A stretch of 64,000 nt of DNA from Antedon bifida (lineage: Eukaryota; Echinodermata; Crinoidea; Comatulida; Antedonidae). The position numbers and the translations under genes are program-made. A model generated the notes under the pieces. The model was not told the DNA's origin and ran no database searches. It was given only the letters and a program-made list of their open reading frames with translations. The DNA lies in the NCBI GenBank assembly GCA_963402885.1, contig OY727094.1, forward strand, positions 7,070,501 to 7,134,500, given 5' to 3'. The number at the start of each line of letters is the position of its first letter. The first letter of the stretch is position 1. Of this stretch, positions 1-12,081 are shown piece after piece.

Positions 1-1208
1 AAATTCAGGTTTTAAAATTATAGAGCTTTTTTTTATAATAATAGTAATTAACTGCCTAGATGAAATACATAGTACACTCTGGGTTGCTACATATCACCAA
101 CGTCTGCTTTGCTATGGCCTTTTGTGATTTCCTAATGAAGGCGAATAATGTGCTTGTGCCGATTTGAAAATTACATCTTCAGTGACGCAGTGAGATGTTA
201 TGGATTTGGTGATTGAATGAAAAGGAAGGTAAATCAAACACGCTTCCGTGCTTCTGAAGAGAATACTACGTTAAGTATAGCCATAGATAATGAAAAATTA
301 AATTATTTATCCACAATATCTGGCACTTAATATAAAGTTCAATTGTAGTTTCATTAATCAAAAAGTGCAGATAACCCGAGCGAAATACTGTAAAGGTTCC
401 ATTCATTGTTGGATGTCATTAGAAGATACCATATAACCAAAAGTGTTCAATAAAATGAATATAATAAGGGAGCCAAATAAAAATAATGAAGATAGTTCAG
501 TAAGTTTGATTACCACGTAGGCGCCAACGCAAGTGAGTTGACCAATCACAAGCGACAGTTCGGATGACCCATCTCGTCGAGATTGGCGGATTTACGTCCC
601 TGCGTTGCATCCAAGTGATAACCAAGCATTATAAATAGTAACATTAATTAAGTCTACGAATATCTGACAAACTCTTACTTGCCTTTAATACAAAAATATT
701 CTTTGCCAATGTTTATTTTTGGGTATATAATTGCAAATATTGAAACAACATGAAGTGTGAATGAGAAGTAGCCAAACGAATGGTATAACATTGGGCAATT
801 GGAGCAACGCGGAATATTAATTGAGAGTGAACCTATTTTGTTTACCTTTACTAAAATTTCAAATTTATTTCAATATTTCTTTTTCAATTTTTTGTTGGAC
901 AATCTTGTAGCTAAACTTCAATAAGAAAAATATAAGATCGTATATCAAAAATTGTATTGTTATTCCTTCAAAAAATTCGTATTTTAAAATACAATTCCCT
1001 ATTATTTTAATGGACGAATCTTAGGTTTTCTTGCAAGACATTGGTAGACGTGTGAGTACGTAATAACGAAGTAACTAATGTTGTTAAGCTGCAGCTGTTA
1101 TTCACACCATTTTTCCCGCGTAAACTTTTCTGTTGGTCATTTTATTAATATAACCTCTTCTTCTATTCCAGAAACATTAATTTGTAACATTTACTCTGAT
1201 TCTACAAT
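1..1208. other. Non-coding flank upstream of the mucin-like gene
   Basis: No reading frame with recognisable coding character is seen. The stretch is AT-rich and holds one palindromic MITE-like element (515-612, listed separately). The bases just before 1209 are presumably promoter and 5' UTR of the membrane-protein gene, but I see no convincing TATA box or initiator, so a transcription start cannot be placed. Confidence 0.5.
515..612. repeat. Palindromic MITE-like element, copy 1
   Basis: Nested inverted repeats: caacgca near 525 pairs with tgcgttg near 601, and ccaatc at 542 pairs with gattgg at 581. The core (gttgaccaatcacaagc followed by cagttcgg) recurs in the copy at about 2990-3105. 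Two dispersed copies with the same hairpin layout and no coding capacity suggest a non-autonomous DNA transposon. The superfamily cannot be named because no clear target-site duplication is visible. Confidence 0.5.
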
Positions 1209-1269
1209 ATGGAACTAAAATCCTGGTACAAATGGATCGCATCGCTTCTTACTATTATCTACTCAGAAG
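1209..1269 (+). CDS. Exon 1 of mucin-like membrane protein: signal peptide
   Basis: ATG at 1209 opens 20 codons plus one base, followed by the donor GTAGGC at 1270. The product has a basic/aromatic start followed by a hydrophobic run, typical of a secretory leader. Phase 1 here joins the two leading bases (CT) of the exon at 6297 to give an Ala codon, and the frame then continues without a stop. Confidence 0.65.
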
Positions 1270-4200
1270 GTAGGCGTTAACATCTTTTTTTGTTTTCTTC
1301 TTTAAATACGATACACTAGAAAACAATGGACGTTGAGTTGATAATAACATGACGTTAACGCTTCTTAAATATTAGATGATGAAATCTGGTTTCTCCTTTT
1401 GTTATTTTTTTAATACCAAATATTTATACATTTTTTATTTTGTATCGTTGAATACATCAAACACATGACTTTGACTAATATAAAAATAATGTAGACGTCA
1501 TCTTACAAAAAAAACGCACATGATTTACTTTAACTTTTATTGATTTATTTTATATATAGTAGGGCCTATTGCAGATTTTTCTTGTTTTTTTTGTTGGCTC
1601 CTTATATGGACCAACATTAGAGAGACATACTAAATTGTTTGTTTCATTTCAAATGACTGTGACTTGACTAATATAAAAATGTAATGTTTAGACGTCTTCG
1701 GAAAAGCAAGTCAACGAACGCAAAATTGACTTATACCTATACATTGTTTATTTTGCATTTAATATTTAGTGTAGGGCCTATAGCATATAATATTCTAAAC
1801 CATATTGGTTCCTTATAAGGACCAACATTAAAGACAGATACTAAATGATTTGTTTGATTTCAACTAAAAAAAATGTTGATTTTATTTTGGAGGTAATTGG
1901 GAACTTCTAAGAAAAGTCATTGTTTTATAAAACAAAGTTAACATGATTTTTTTGGCTTAGCACGCCTGCAAAATCCGACGCCTGAACACATTTAAAAAAC
2001 ATATTGATTAATGTGTAGTTTATAAAAATACTGTAAATATGTATATTTTGTAAAGATTATTAAAATTGAATTTAAAACAAAACCTCATACATCCAAATTG
2101 ACAGCACCTGAAAAGAAATAATAGTATTTTAAGAAACTTTAAAACGACCACCCTTGGGGATAAATATAGATTTTAAATAATGTTGAGTGTGTATAATATA
2201 GAAAGAAAATAAAAGAAATAGAAATGTTAGTACCGTATCACTTCTCATTAAAGTAGGAGTACGGTAAATTCTCGTTAATTCATTTTGACAAGTTACAGCC
2301 ACCTGGACATAAAAAAGATCAATGATTCAAGAGTGAGAAATCGTGGTGTTACTTTTGTCAATGAATGACGATTTCATAGGTCAAGTCGTTGAATTTAATA
2401 GCATCACGTCCGTAAGACATATTGAAGGCATTTCAATAAATGCAGCGAAGGCGTTAAACGCGGTTCTTCAACCATTACACACTCAGGCATTCACACATTT
2501 CTAATGATTTATAATAATATCTAATAATCTGACCATAATAGCATAAAAAATACAACCTCTTTTTCAACAACATCTTAAATTCATAGAACGAAACTGAGAG
2601 ATGGACTTTACGAGGCACATCATTTAAATTGGCGCTTGAATGAGTACGCGCGCGTGAAGCGTGTTATCCTTTTATCATACCGTTACAGTCTGGCATAGTT
2701 AATATAGAAAACATAAATAGCATACCTCATCATAAACAGTTGTTGGTAATAATTAGTACGTTGAGATTGTTTAGAATCATTTAAAACAAAACAAAAGTGA
2801 CGCGCGTGTACAAAAGGCATTGTCTACCATTTTTAACGTAATTTGAACGCATCTGTTTATTGTCTATTTTATGATGAAACGCAGCACATCCATACGATAT
2901 CGTTTCAAATTAGCATCTTGTGCATAATAATGATGCCTTCAAAAAAATATCGATGAAAATACAGTTCCCATAGGGCGGCGCAATGCAAGGATGTAGACGC
3001 AACGCAATCTAGTTGACCAATGACAAGCATCAGTTCGAATAATTCATCGCTTGTGATTGGTCAAATTACTTACGTTACGATTACGTTCTTGCGTTGTGTT
3101 CTAGGAACCAAATATGAATAAAAAAGTATACGTATGCGCCCAATTTTGTTAGCCAAATACAGCGAATAAACGCAGTCTTATAATAATTATTACATACAGG
3201 TTACTCTTTGGCATTTTCTAATGCCAAATGATTTATGAACGTATTTCTATAATTTCTTAGATAGTAGCATGCCTGCTCATAAAAGAGATATACAATGTCT
3301 TTTTCTCATGACAATACCTCGTTATACAATAATCAAAGTGTCAAAAGGTAATCATTTCTATGAAACATTATATCACGTTTGACCAAATGAATTAAAATTA
3401 AAGCGATAATAGTAGTTTATAGAAGACGTGCTTAAATATAAAATAACATCAGAGATAAACACTAGGCATTGGTGATTGATAGTTTTATAATAAATTACGA
3501 TGTTTTTTAACTGTAGGTGTTCGTGTTTATCCTACTGAGAATAAATACAAGTGTAAACATCACAGAATGTAAGCTACGCATGAATGCACATGCGTAAACT
3601 TGAAATAATAACTGGATCAGGTTGTCGCAACTTCTACTCACAAGTTTTGTTTTCTCGAAAATGAGGATTTACTGAATTTAATAGTTTATAGTAAAACGAT
3701 TAAAAAAAATAAGAGAAAGAAGAGAACTATTGAAAATGTGCAAAAAAGGTGTGAGCAACATGTGTAGGAAGTGAACAAAATAAATAGAATGTTTACAAAA
3801 CATGCAGAAATTGATCAAAATCATTATAAAATGATCAGAATAATTAGAAAATAAGCAAAATATGCTGGAAATAAGCAAAATAAATAGGAAAAATTAGCAA
3901 AATAAATAGAAAGTTTGCAAATTATGTAGAAATGATCAAAATTAATTATAAAATGATCAAAATAATTAGAAAATAAGCAAAATATGCTGGAAATTAGCAA
4001 AATAAATAGGAAAATTGAGCAAAATAAATAGAAAGTTTCCAAATTATGTAAAAAATGATGAAAATTGATTATAAAATGATCAAATATTGAGAAAATGAGC
4101 AAAATAAATAGAAAATGAGCAAAATAAAAAGAATTTTGCAAATTATGTGGAAAATAATCAAAATATATTATAAAATGATAAAAATATTTAGAAAATTAGC

Positions 4201-7200
4201 CAAAATATGTAGAAAATGATCAAAATAAATAGAAAGTTTGCAAAATATTTAGAAAATAAGCAAAAATATGTAGAAAGTGAGCAAAATAAATAGAAAGTTT
4301 GCAAAATATTTAGAAAATAATCAAAATAAGCAAAATAAGCAGAAAATTTGCTAAATGTATAGACACTTAGTAAGTTTTGTTTTCGAGTCGAAACTGTGCA
4401 CAAATGCGCAAAATTATGTAGAAAATGAGCAACATTAAAAAAAGTGCAAAAATAGGTAGAAAATGAAAAAAAAACTATTCAAATATAATCTGAATTGTCC
4501 CCCAAAAACATGAATAAAATAGGCAATTTTGCAGTTTTAATAAAGTTATTCACTTCTGTAGAAAAAAAACAAATAATTTTTTCACTAATAACGCGTGTAT
4601 TAAAAAAAAAAAAATTTGAGCGTTTATATTAGTAGGCCAACACCAGCCCATATTGAACATTATTATTTGGCCCATTTGATTAATGTAACAAGTCATGCAA
4701 AAGACATGTGGGTTAAAATGATATAACACTTCAATAAATAGAAACGCATGAAATGAAAGATTATAAAATCTAGTTTAAAAATAATATAGTATAGTTTTAA
4801 ATATAAATGTTTAATGTATTAAAATATATTCAAAGTGGGATAAAAAATACACAATAGGAGAAATTAAAAAATGCTGAGGTGATAGAAAAAGGCAATAGGC
4901 TTAATAGCTTAGATTTTGACCAAAAATCCTCTCAAAACTTCTAATTTCTAAGGTTTCTTTCCATTGGGATGGATCGGATTTGCTGACAACCGACATTTCT
5001 TTGTTTTTTACGATGACAAATACCTTTTCTTGTATCTTGTAGGCCTATACAATATATGCGTGTTAACTTAGTATTCTAAACAAACAACAATGATTTTCAG
5101 CTGACTTAGGCAGTCGCTTTAGCGCAGAATAAAATTAATTATTTCTTGACAATCAATAAACACTGTATAATTACAGTGAATCACCTTGCAGTAGAAACAT
5201 GTATCTATTCAAGGAGTTCGAAGTCATCGACGTATGTGTTTGTATAGTTAGATTAACGCACTGCATTGTTGCTGTAAATTGAATTCTATTCTAGTCGCTG
5301 AAGCCAAATAAAAACATTGTTAGTTTTATCTCCATGATTTCACAACCTCTTTTTATATTTGGAATTGAAATAATTGTGTTTGCCGTTATCCAATGACTCA
5401 AAATCACATCGTTAAATAACGTTATCCTATTGTTTGCCATGTACGTGTTATTCGCAGCATGGAGATGTAAAATCGTATCATATATTTTTAATTTAATTCA
5501 TCAACGTCACCACAATATAATAATAATAACTAACGTAAACATAGAGAGACGAATGTTATGAACAAATAACAATAATCAACTGTCAATCTTAGTTGTATCA
5601 ACATGCTCTATTGTGAAACAGTGGGACTTATTAAGAAATTATAATCTATTAATACGAAGCGAGTCTGTGGGAGAAGGTTTTTGAAAACTTCAATCGATAC
5701 ATGTCTGTAATGTTTCGATTTTTCTGTCATATTTCTAAATTTGTAAAAGGTCGTCGATTGCGCATGGCAAGCGGTTCATTCTCAACAATACAGTATCGTT
5801 GAAAATATGTTGCCAATACTCGCGTGTTCGAATCAACTGTTACAAAAGCATTCGTTAGGCACCAGCGTGCTTCTTTCCGTACACGGTATAAATTAGCATT
5901 AGAATTTGGCATGTACCTTGTACACCGTCATACCATTATATAAGTACGACTAACACTAACTAATCAATTTTAAATTAAAATTATTTAAATAATATTTTTT
6001 TTCCTTTTATGAATTGACACGACCTAATCATACAATCAATTCACTTTTGTTCTTTATTATGCTTTATTATAATGTATTGTCTCTGTGTAAGTAGCAATAA
6101 ATCTTGATATAAAAGAATTATTATGCATCATGACTTTTTATTTGCATATTTTTCATAGACAGTTTAAATTAGTCCAAATTAGGATAATGTAAACCTCTTA
6201 TTGAATTTATAATATTCTTTATTAAACCCTTTAAGTGTTTTCTATACTATTCATATATATAATTACACAATCGATATGTTTCTTTCAATATAATAGCTAA
6301 CATGTTACTGAACGTCACCACTGGGGCGCCATCTATTACTCAAGACAATGCCGACAACACGGAACGTCTCACATTTGAATGGACGACAATCCCAGAAGAG
6401 TATAGCGACATTAACGTTAACAGTACCGGCACTTTTGAAGAATTTGTACCTTTCAATCAATCAACAATCTCTGAAAAGTTTCAACAGCATTCCACTCTAG
6501 TAAATGACATAAATGCTACTACAATACCGTCCGCTACAGAAAAACAGTTACTGTCAAAAACATGGAGCGAACCAGCATCAATTACAGAAGTTGGTTCTAT
6601 ACCTTTGAGTGTAGTTACAAAAAACATTTCAGAAGAAATAATGAATGTTACAGAAGTTTTTAAGAAAGAGAAATTAATAAATACTACAGGGATTTTTCGT
6701 CAAAGTAACAAGTTAAGGAATACCACATTTTTTACTCCAACAACGATACCTACAAGCACACTGTCCAAAAGCCGGACGTTCTTTTCAGATAATAAATCGA
6801 TGGTTACAAACATTGATAATTCTACAAACAGTTACAATGGAATAGATCGTATCTATGGAAATACTACAGAAAATGTACAACAACCTACACCCACGAATGA
6901 AACTTATATGTCAACAGCTACACAAAGTTACAATGGAATAGATCGTATCCATGGAAATACTACAGAAAATATACAACCATCTACACTCACGAATGAAACT
7001 TATATGTCAACAGCTACAAACAATTACACTGGAATAGATCATATCCGTGGAAATACTACAGAAAATGTACAACAACCTACACTCACAAATGAAACTTATC
7101 TGTCAACAATGACGCCTTTTATGGTTGATCAGACTATAACTGAAAATTGGACAGAATCACGTGATACCGAGTCAACTTTGAGTACATTAGATACCGCAAA

Positions 7201-9615
7201 AACAGTTATTTCAGAAAATGTTCAAGAGTTGACCAACAAAAGTGTTTCTACAATGCCCGACTATACAGACAAAGCAACGGTTTCCCAAAATGGCGATTCT
7301 GTTAGTACGAAAAATATGAGTTTAGTTACGGAAAGGACATTACACGTTGTAAATGCAATGGAAACACTTTTAACTGACAGAGGAACAACACAACCAGAAA
7401 GTACGATACAGCAAGAAATATATGACACCAAAAGCAACACTGCAGGAATTACTAATGATAAAACTATAATTAGTGGTAATGTTATTACAGCTTATTATAA
7501 TCATAGTATTAAAAAGTGTTAAATGTAATGTAGGTTTTAACTAATTTAGAAAAATATATATTTTTTTAAATTTTTAATAAAGAGTAACCAACAAAAAAAA
7601 GAATGTTGATATTCAAGGTATCTCTTGAATTCTATTATACAAAATAAAGAAGAAAAAAAAAACAAAACTAGGCCTAGCTAAAAAACCCCCAAAAAAGTAA
7701 TTCCTTTTATTAAAACAAATCATTTTTTGATGCACTATTTCATCCAAAACAATTATGTCGCAATGAAGAAATATCTCAATTCATTTATCTTTTTTTTTAT
7801 TAGATAATACATACCGTATACTCTATCTTTTAGAGATATCTTTTTGATATCTTTTCAATTTAATTCACATTCACATCCAACAGCCAAAGGCCAATAACAG
7901 GATGTTTCAATTCCATTCCATTAATGTTATACCCAAAGCACCGGCCCTTTGGGAAAACAGTCTTGGTAGCAAAAAGGTTAGCCAGAAAAAAGTACCCTTT
8001 TTTGTTTTCTTTTACAGGCTAAAGATTATAATTGAACTCGTGCATAGTCCTATGATATTTAATATAAATTAATGTCCAATGTGTGTACAAGCTGTATATA
8101 GTAATCGAATTTGTTTGTTTGTTTGAATCCACCAAATAATCTCAAATCTTCTTTTCACACTAGAAAATAGAAATGAACAGACATTGAGGAATACAAACGT
8201 ACTAAGATCGAGGAACAAAACTATCAGCTACGTAGCCGTGTGGATAACAGTATCATTCGTGGTCGTTCTTTTAGTCTATATTATTGGGTTGGTGATTTGC
8301 AACAGACAAAGGTAACTGTCTATTACTACTTTTTTTAATGGCTGTATAAATATATCTATTTGTGTGTTATGCTTTCTAATCTATTCTTTGTTTCAGAACT
8401 GAATGGCGATTACAAATGAGACGTTATGTTCGATTTGAGAATGGTAGTGAACCAGATTTTGAAGCTGATAGAGACTGCTATAACCAGGTAAAGTGTTTGA
8501 TCAGGGAAGAGTAGTGACTTTTCCCTGGTTTGATGCAGATTTAGTTACAGTAGGCCTATTATTGAAATTTACAGTGATAAATGATATGATGTCACATTAT
8601 TATTTACACCAGCGTTAAATGTCATACAGACTACATTATGTTGATTTAACATGTTTTAGCCAATTCCCGGTATATTGCATCTAAAATCTTTACAGTATCA
8701 TGGCAATGATACAATGTCTCATATATATTATATGTTACACCTGTATCAAAAGCCCTAGTCCAGAAGCCTAACTAAAACCATAACTTTCACATAATATAGG
8801 CGGCACATGTGATACATATTTATGTGACACTCATTACAAAATGTGTTTATTATACTAGACATACAATGCTAGAGATACAGTACAGATAATATGGTGCCTG
8901 TTTTGACTGTCTGCTCTCTCTAATTTAAATAAAGAGTTTATTAGTTTAGCTTACTTACAACTAATCTTTAAACATATTAGATTTATTAGAATGTATATTC
9001 AACTACATTTAACTACAACAAACGTAAACATTGCAATTATTTATCATTAGACTAATCCATATACTAGAGTTCACTCCACTTTACATGGACAACACTAATT
9101 CATTTACGTCCTAGTTAAAACTTTATACATGTCATTATATTGTAGTCACATTGATACATCGTATCGTAAAGTCAACGTACGACCAACACAGCTGGTCCGT
9201 ATACTAATCTTACTATATCAGAAGATCCACAGAATACATCGAGAGAGAACACATTTTATACATTTTTCCCAAACAAATAATGTGTACTACTACATATAGT
9301 TAGGAGCACACCACAGCAAAATAGATTGAAAATATCCAGACTACTGGAGCATTTGACGATGGGAGGCAAATAAAGTAGGCTATGGAACGTAATTGAAATT
9401 CAAGAAAATCAAGAGTGACTTCTTCTAGTAGTAACCTAACCCTTAACCTTACATGATACAGCCACCACATGTGATATAAATGAAGTGCTGTATTACTAAA
9501 TATTCCTATGATAAACAGTTATAACAATTTACTGAGTATTTCTTGCTCTATTTTTTTGCAGAATGACTGTGGTACAAACTTTTTCACCGACAAAGTTACA
9601 GATGATTGTGGGTAG
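1209..9615 (+). CDS. Type I membrane protein with mucin-like Ser/Thr/Asn-rich ectodomain (5 exons)
   Basis: Model: join 1209-1269, 6297-7475, 8164-8311, 8397-8487, 9562-9615. The phases fit at every junction and the total of 1533 nt gives 510 residues plus TAG. Exon 1 encodes a Met-initiated hydrophobic leader (MELKSWYKWIASLLTIIYSE), a likely signal peptide. Exon 2 is a long Ser/Thr-rich region with many N-x-S/T sequons and three 32-residue repeats. Exon 3 ends in one hydrophobic span (VAVWITVSFVVVLLVYIIGL), a clear transmembrane helix. Exons 4-5 give a short acidic cytoplasmic tail ending in CG. The ectodomain is probably heavily glycosylated, as in cell-surface mucins or adhesion receptors. 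No named family is recognised. Further exons inside the 5 kb first intron cannot be excluded. The downstream KY/TRIM array seems unrelated. Confidence 0.75.
1440..1860. repeat. Local tandem duplication, about 200-bp period, in intron 1
   Basis: Two diverged tandem copies. The phrase gactaatataaaaat with downstream tagacgtc occurs near 1472 and 1667. The phrase agggcctat with a nearby ccttat.tggaccaacatta block occurs near 1560 and 1770. The copies lie within the first intron of the membrane-protein gene and show no coding potential. Confidence 0.5.
2990..3105. repeat. Palindromic MITE-like element, copy 2
   Basis: gaccaatgacaagc at 3015-3028 pairs with gcttgtgattggtc at 3049-3062 (13 of 14 positions). 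The outer arms caacgcaa at 3000-3007 and ttgcgttg at 3089-3096 pair perfectly. It shares its core with the element at 515-612. It lies in intron 1 of the membrane-protein gene, has no coding capacity and is probably a non-autonomous DNA transposon. Confidence 0.55.
3660..4460. repeat. AT-rich degenerate minisatellite in intron 1
   Basis: Dozens of variants of gcaaaataaatagaaa and gatcaaaataattagaaa follow one another. A higher-order period of about 120 bp is visible: aagcaaaatatgctgg recurs near 3853 and 3973. The bias toward purine-rich AT words makes long but meaningless Phe/Leu/Tyr-rich frames on the minus strand. It is intronic satellite-like DNA, not a gene. Confidence 0.7.
4461..6296. 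other. Remaining intron 1 sequence, no gene seen
   Basis: AT-rich intronic DNA up to the acceptor TAATAG at 6291-6296. Short frames on either strand show no recognisable domain or codon pattern. The 61-codon minus-strand frame at 5727-5912 resembles nothing I know and lacks supporting splice or repeat context. Confidence 0.5.
6297..7475 (+). CDS. Exon 2 of mucin-like membrane protein: Ser/Thr-rich ectodomain
   Basis: The acceptor TAATAG precedes 6297 and a donor (GTG|GTAATG) follows 7475. The open frame would run on to a stop at 7520-7522, but ending at the donor lets the phase-1 base join the transmembrane exon in frame, which is why I end the exon there. The roughly 393-residue product is rich in Thr, Ser and Asn, with repeated NTT and NET sequons and almost no Cys, so it is probably an extended glycosylated stalk. 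Three 96-bp repeats lie at 6830-7117. An alternative product that reads through to the stop at 7522, secreted and without the membrane anchor, is possible by intron retention. Confidence 0.75.
6830..7117 (+). repeat. Three in-frame 96-bp (32-residue) repeats in the ectodomain
   Basis: Units start at 6830, 6926 and 7022. Each encodes a variant of the pattern YNGIDRI-GNTTEN followed by TNETYMSTAT, carrying two N-glycosylation sequons. The period is a multiple of three, so unit number can change without breaking the frame, as in mucin tandem-repeat domains. Confidence 0.85.
8164..8311 (+). CDS. Exon 3 of mucin-like membrane protein: transmembrane helix
   Basis: The acceptor CACTAG ends at 8163 and the donor GTAACT starts at 8312. 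The frame encodes a polar juxtamembrane stretch, a hydrophobic helix of about 23 residues, then CNRQR. The basic residues immediately after the helix fit the positive-inside rule, placing the C-terminus in the cytosol. Confidence 0.7.
8397..8487 (+). CDS. Exon 4 of mucin-like membrane protein: cytoplasmic tail
   Basis: A pyrimidine-rich acceptor (TTTGTTTCAG) ends at 8396 and the donor GTAAAG starts at 8488. One base completes an Arg codon and 30 codons follow. They include YVRFENGSEP, whose tyrosine in an acidic context could be a phosphorylation or sorting site (inference). Confidence 0.65.
9562..9615 (+). CDS. Exon 5 of mucin-like membrane protein: C-terminal exon
   Basis: A strong acceptor (TATTTTTTTGCAG) ends at 9561. 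Phase 0 continues from exon 4 through 17 codons to TAG at 9613-9615. The exon is short, but the polypyrimidine tract and correct phase support it. A different terminal exon further downstream is possible. Confidence 0.5.
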   Translation, partial: NDCGTNFFTDKVTDDCG

Positions 9616-10769
9616 GATAGAGGATTGTGGGTAGAATTGTGTTCAATACCAAACAATGGAAGAGGAAATCTGTAAAACAAAATGAAAAGAGAAATCATAA
9701 AATACATTGAATATACAGCCAGCATTACAAGAGACGTTAGGGTTACAGGTTGTCAAATCATAATCAAAGAAATCTGGGATAATTATAATGGTTGTTGATA
9801 TAGTACAACTTATGATGTCAACTGAAGAAATGACAGAATGATAGGGCCTATACAATTCAATTTGAATATTGTATACCGAAAACATGAAGCAAAAGAAGAA
9901 GTCAAGTTTTCGCCGAAATATGTTTTTTTTTGTGTATAATGGTAACTAGATTGAAATTACAAAAATAGCACCCAAATAAAAGAGGTTTGAACTGTCAACA
10001 ACCATTTTACAATACTATAACCCCGGTACATGTGCTTAATGAATTATTTTTCTTATATTTAATTATAATGAATATTAGCAGGAAATAGAGAAGACAGAAA
10101 TGAGAGAAAAACAAAATCACCAAAGAGTTCAGTGTACATTAGTAGGTAATTGTTTTATAAGCAGTTATTAGTATGACCAAAGTATGTCATAATTATAAAT
10201 GATTTAAATGTTAAAAATGTAAAAACTCATTGGTAATCGATTGACCTCCTAATGTTCGTAAACAGGATTATTTCAAACAATAGTACAAATTATAACAAAC
10301 AGAAACATTACTGTCACGTTAGCACCATTAAAGTTAGCAGACGATAGTGCATTAACCTCATTTTGGTATGTATTGGGTAGTTACGTTTACCATGACAGTA
10401 GCTAAACTAATGTAATGTGAAATATGATGCCTATAAAGTAATTAATTATCTACTTTATTGTATTCACTTTTACAAATTTGAACAGCGTCCTCTATAACTT
10501 AACGAAAGTTACGGTAGACTTGATTCAACAGACGTTTGATTTGTATTAATTTTAAGAACAATGTTCAATAGCATTAGTTATAACTAGAATAATAATAATT
10601 ATTATAAATTATTCTGAATATTTGGAATACTTTAGTACATGTTTGTATGTAAGCTTTCACATTATAATAAACGTACCTGGTATTGTATTGAGAAGAGTCT
10701 CTCATGATCAATAAGAAAATAACTGAAAATATAAAAAATTGTAATTTACACTATTTGCCAGATTACGCA
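9616..10769. other. Intergenic, presumed 3' UTR and spacer; no gene seen
   Basis: AT-rich sequence after the membrane-protein stop. No recognisable coding region on either strand and no clear repeat. A retained-intron-like start at about 10079 with a short open frame was considered but has no support. Confidence 0.4.
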
Positions 10770-10870
10770 AAAAAACATGTGTCTACGAGTCGATATGAGA
10801 CCGGTGCTACTTTGTTGTTGATACAGAATATGAATTAGAAAGCTACCATTACTCTCTCCGAACCTGCCAT
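10770..10870 (+). pseudogene. KY-like gene fragment upstream of TRIM copy 1
   Basis: acatgtgtctacgagtcg with gatatgagaccggtgcta matches the KY-like gene around 44846-44885 with few differences. The following acagaat and gctaccattactct match its acagaac and gctacgccgttactcc. The frame is broken. Sequence further downstream (about 11100-11290) resembles the KY-TRIM spacers at 24.4 and 52.5 kb. This is the leftmost trace of the KY/TRIM array. Confidence 0.65.
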
Positions 10871-10885
10871 TCATACAATGGGCGC

Positions 10886-10902
10886 GGGGGGGGGGGGGGG
10901 GG
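10886..10902. repeat. Poly-G tract (17 G)
   Basis: An uninterrupted run of 17 guanines in otherwise AT-rich DNA, next to the KY-like fragment. Its length is likely to be polymorphic or imprecisely assembled. Confidence 0.9.
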
Positions 10903-11319
10903 TGGTATATTTGCAGGAAACACACAAAATCAATTTAACCCAAACAAAACATGTAATACATTTACAAATCGGACGTCTACAATCAATTGCCATCGTTGTG
11001 TGACGAATACTCCTTTCACATCGCTTAGCAAAACTCCAGAATTTACACACAACAGGTTACCAACACCGGCGTTTTGTTTATGTTAAAAACGGAGTTTTGC
11101 TAGGCCATGTTAGAGAGGCACAAGATTACATAAGGACTGTGGTTGAAGAAGTTGCATTTGAAGTACACAAACTGGGCTTCAAAGGATTATGGAAGTTTGC
11201 ATCTAATAAAGTACTCTCAACAAAAATATGATATTATTTCTTTGGGATAAGTGTGTTAATGGTGGTATCTTATCATTGTAAACACTTCAAACCTGTGCGT
11301 ATACATCCCTATGGTAACA

Positions 11320-11553
11320 TTCATGTATACATTGTCTGGTATCCAGAGTAAAGTACAGATGTTATCTTGTTTGAATGTACAGAAAGAACGAATCAGTAAT
11401 CTACACGAGTCACATGAATACAAACTCTACGATAGATTTAGACTTATTGAAATCATTCACACCACTCAACTTGGTCGACAGTGTAAGCCTAACCCGTCTG
11501 TCTCCGAAACGTCTCGTCACTAATAACTAACAAATCTCAAACATTATTCAAAG
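11320..11553 (+). promoter_or_regulatory. Probable 5' non-coding exon region of TRIM copy 1
   Basis: A consensus donor AAG|GTAAGT ends the exon at 11553, and the coding exon starts after TTCACAG at 12069, giving an intron of about 516 bp. The layout (donor upstream, acceptor 12 bases before the ATG) repeats at the other TRIM copies. The exon start is not visible; the left boundary is arbitrary. Short frames here are not considered coding. Confidence 0.45.
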
Positions 11554-12081
11554 GTAAGTACTATTTAAAGTTAAATAGTAGTCATTGTATCACAAAGAGT
11601 TCTTATAGCTTTTCCCTTACTATACTCCAGGAATCAAGAATATAACATAGCGAGCTGTCGATATTTTAAACGATTTACGATCTACGAATATGGAGGCACC
11701 ATTCGCATATATTCCAATATGAATTGTAGCTTTATGGAAGGTTGTATTTTTTATCATACTTTATCACAAAGCTACGTTCGTAACTAGATGTGATTCCAGC
11801 TCAAACACATGTATGGCACGCCGTGTTTGCCAAATTAGCATTGTTTTAACGAATATTCAACCAAAAAAAATGTGTTACGTAACCGTCTTGAGTAGACAAT
11901 GTGTACGTTAATCGTCGTATATATTGGCTCTCTTTCGGCGGTTCGATTATCTAAAAAGTAAAAGAAATTAGAACATGTACAAATAACAAAATAACGTTCT
12001 TATACATGCACATTAAAAATAAATAAATATAATATACTGTAAAGGTAACTTAATAATTATTGTTCACAGATCATTTTCAAG

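Noticed and set aside
5727-5912. 61-codon minus-strand frame in intron 1
   Set aside because: No recognisable domain, no splice context, and of a length expected by chance in several kilobases.
11311-11523. 70-codon frame upstream of TRIM copy 1
   Set aside because: It lies in the presumed leader/promoter region, has no homology and no counterpart in the other units.
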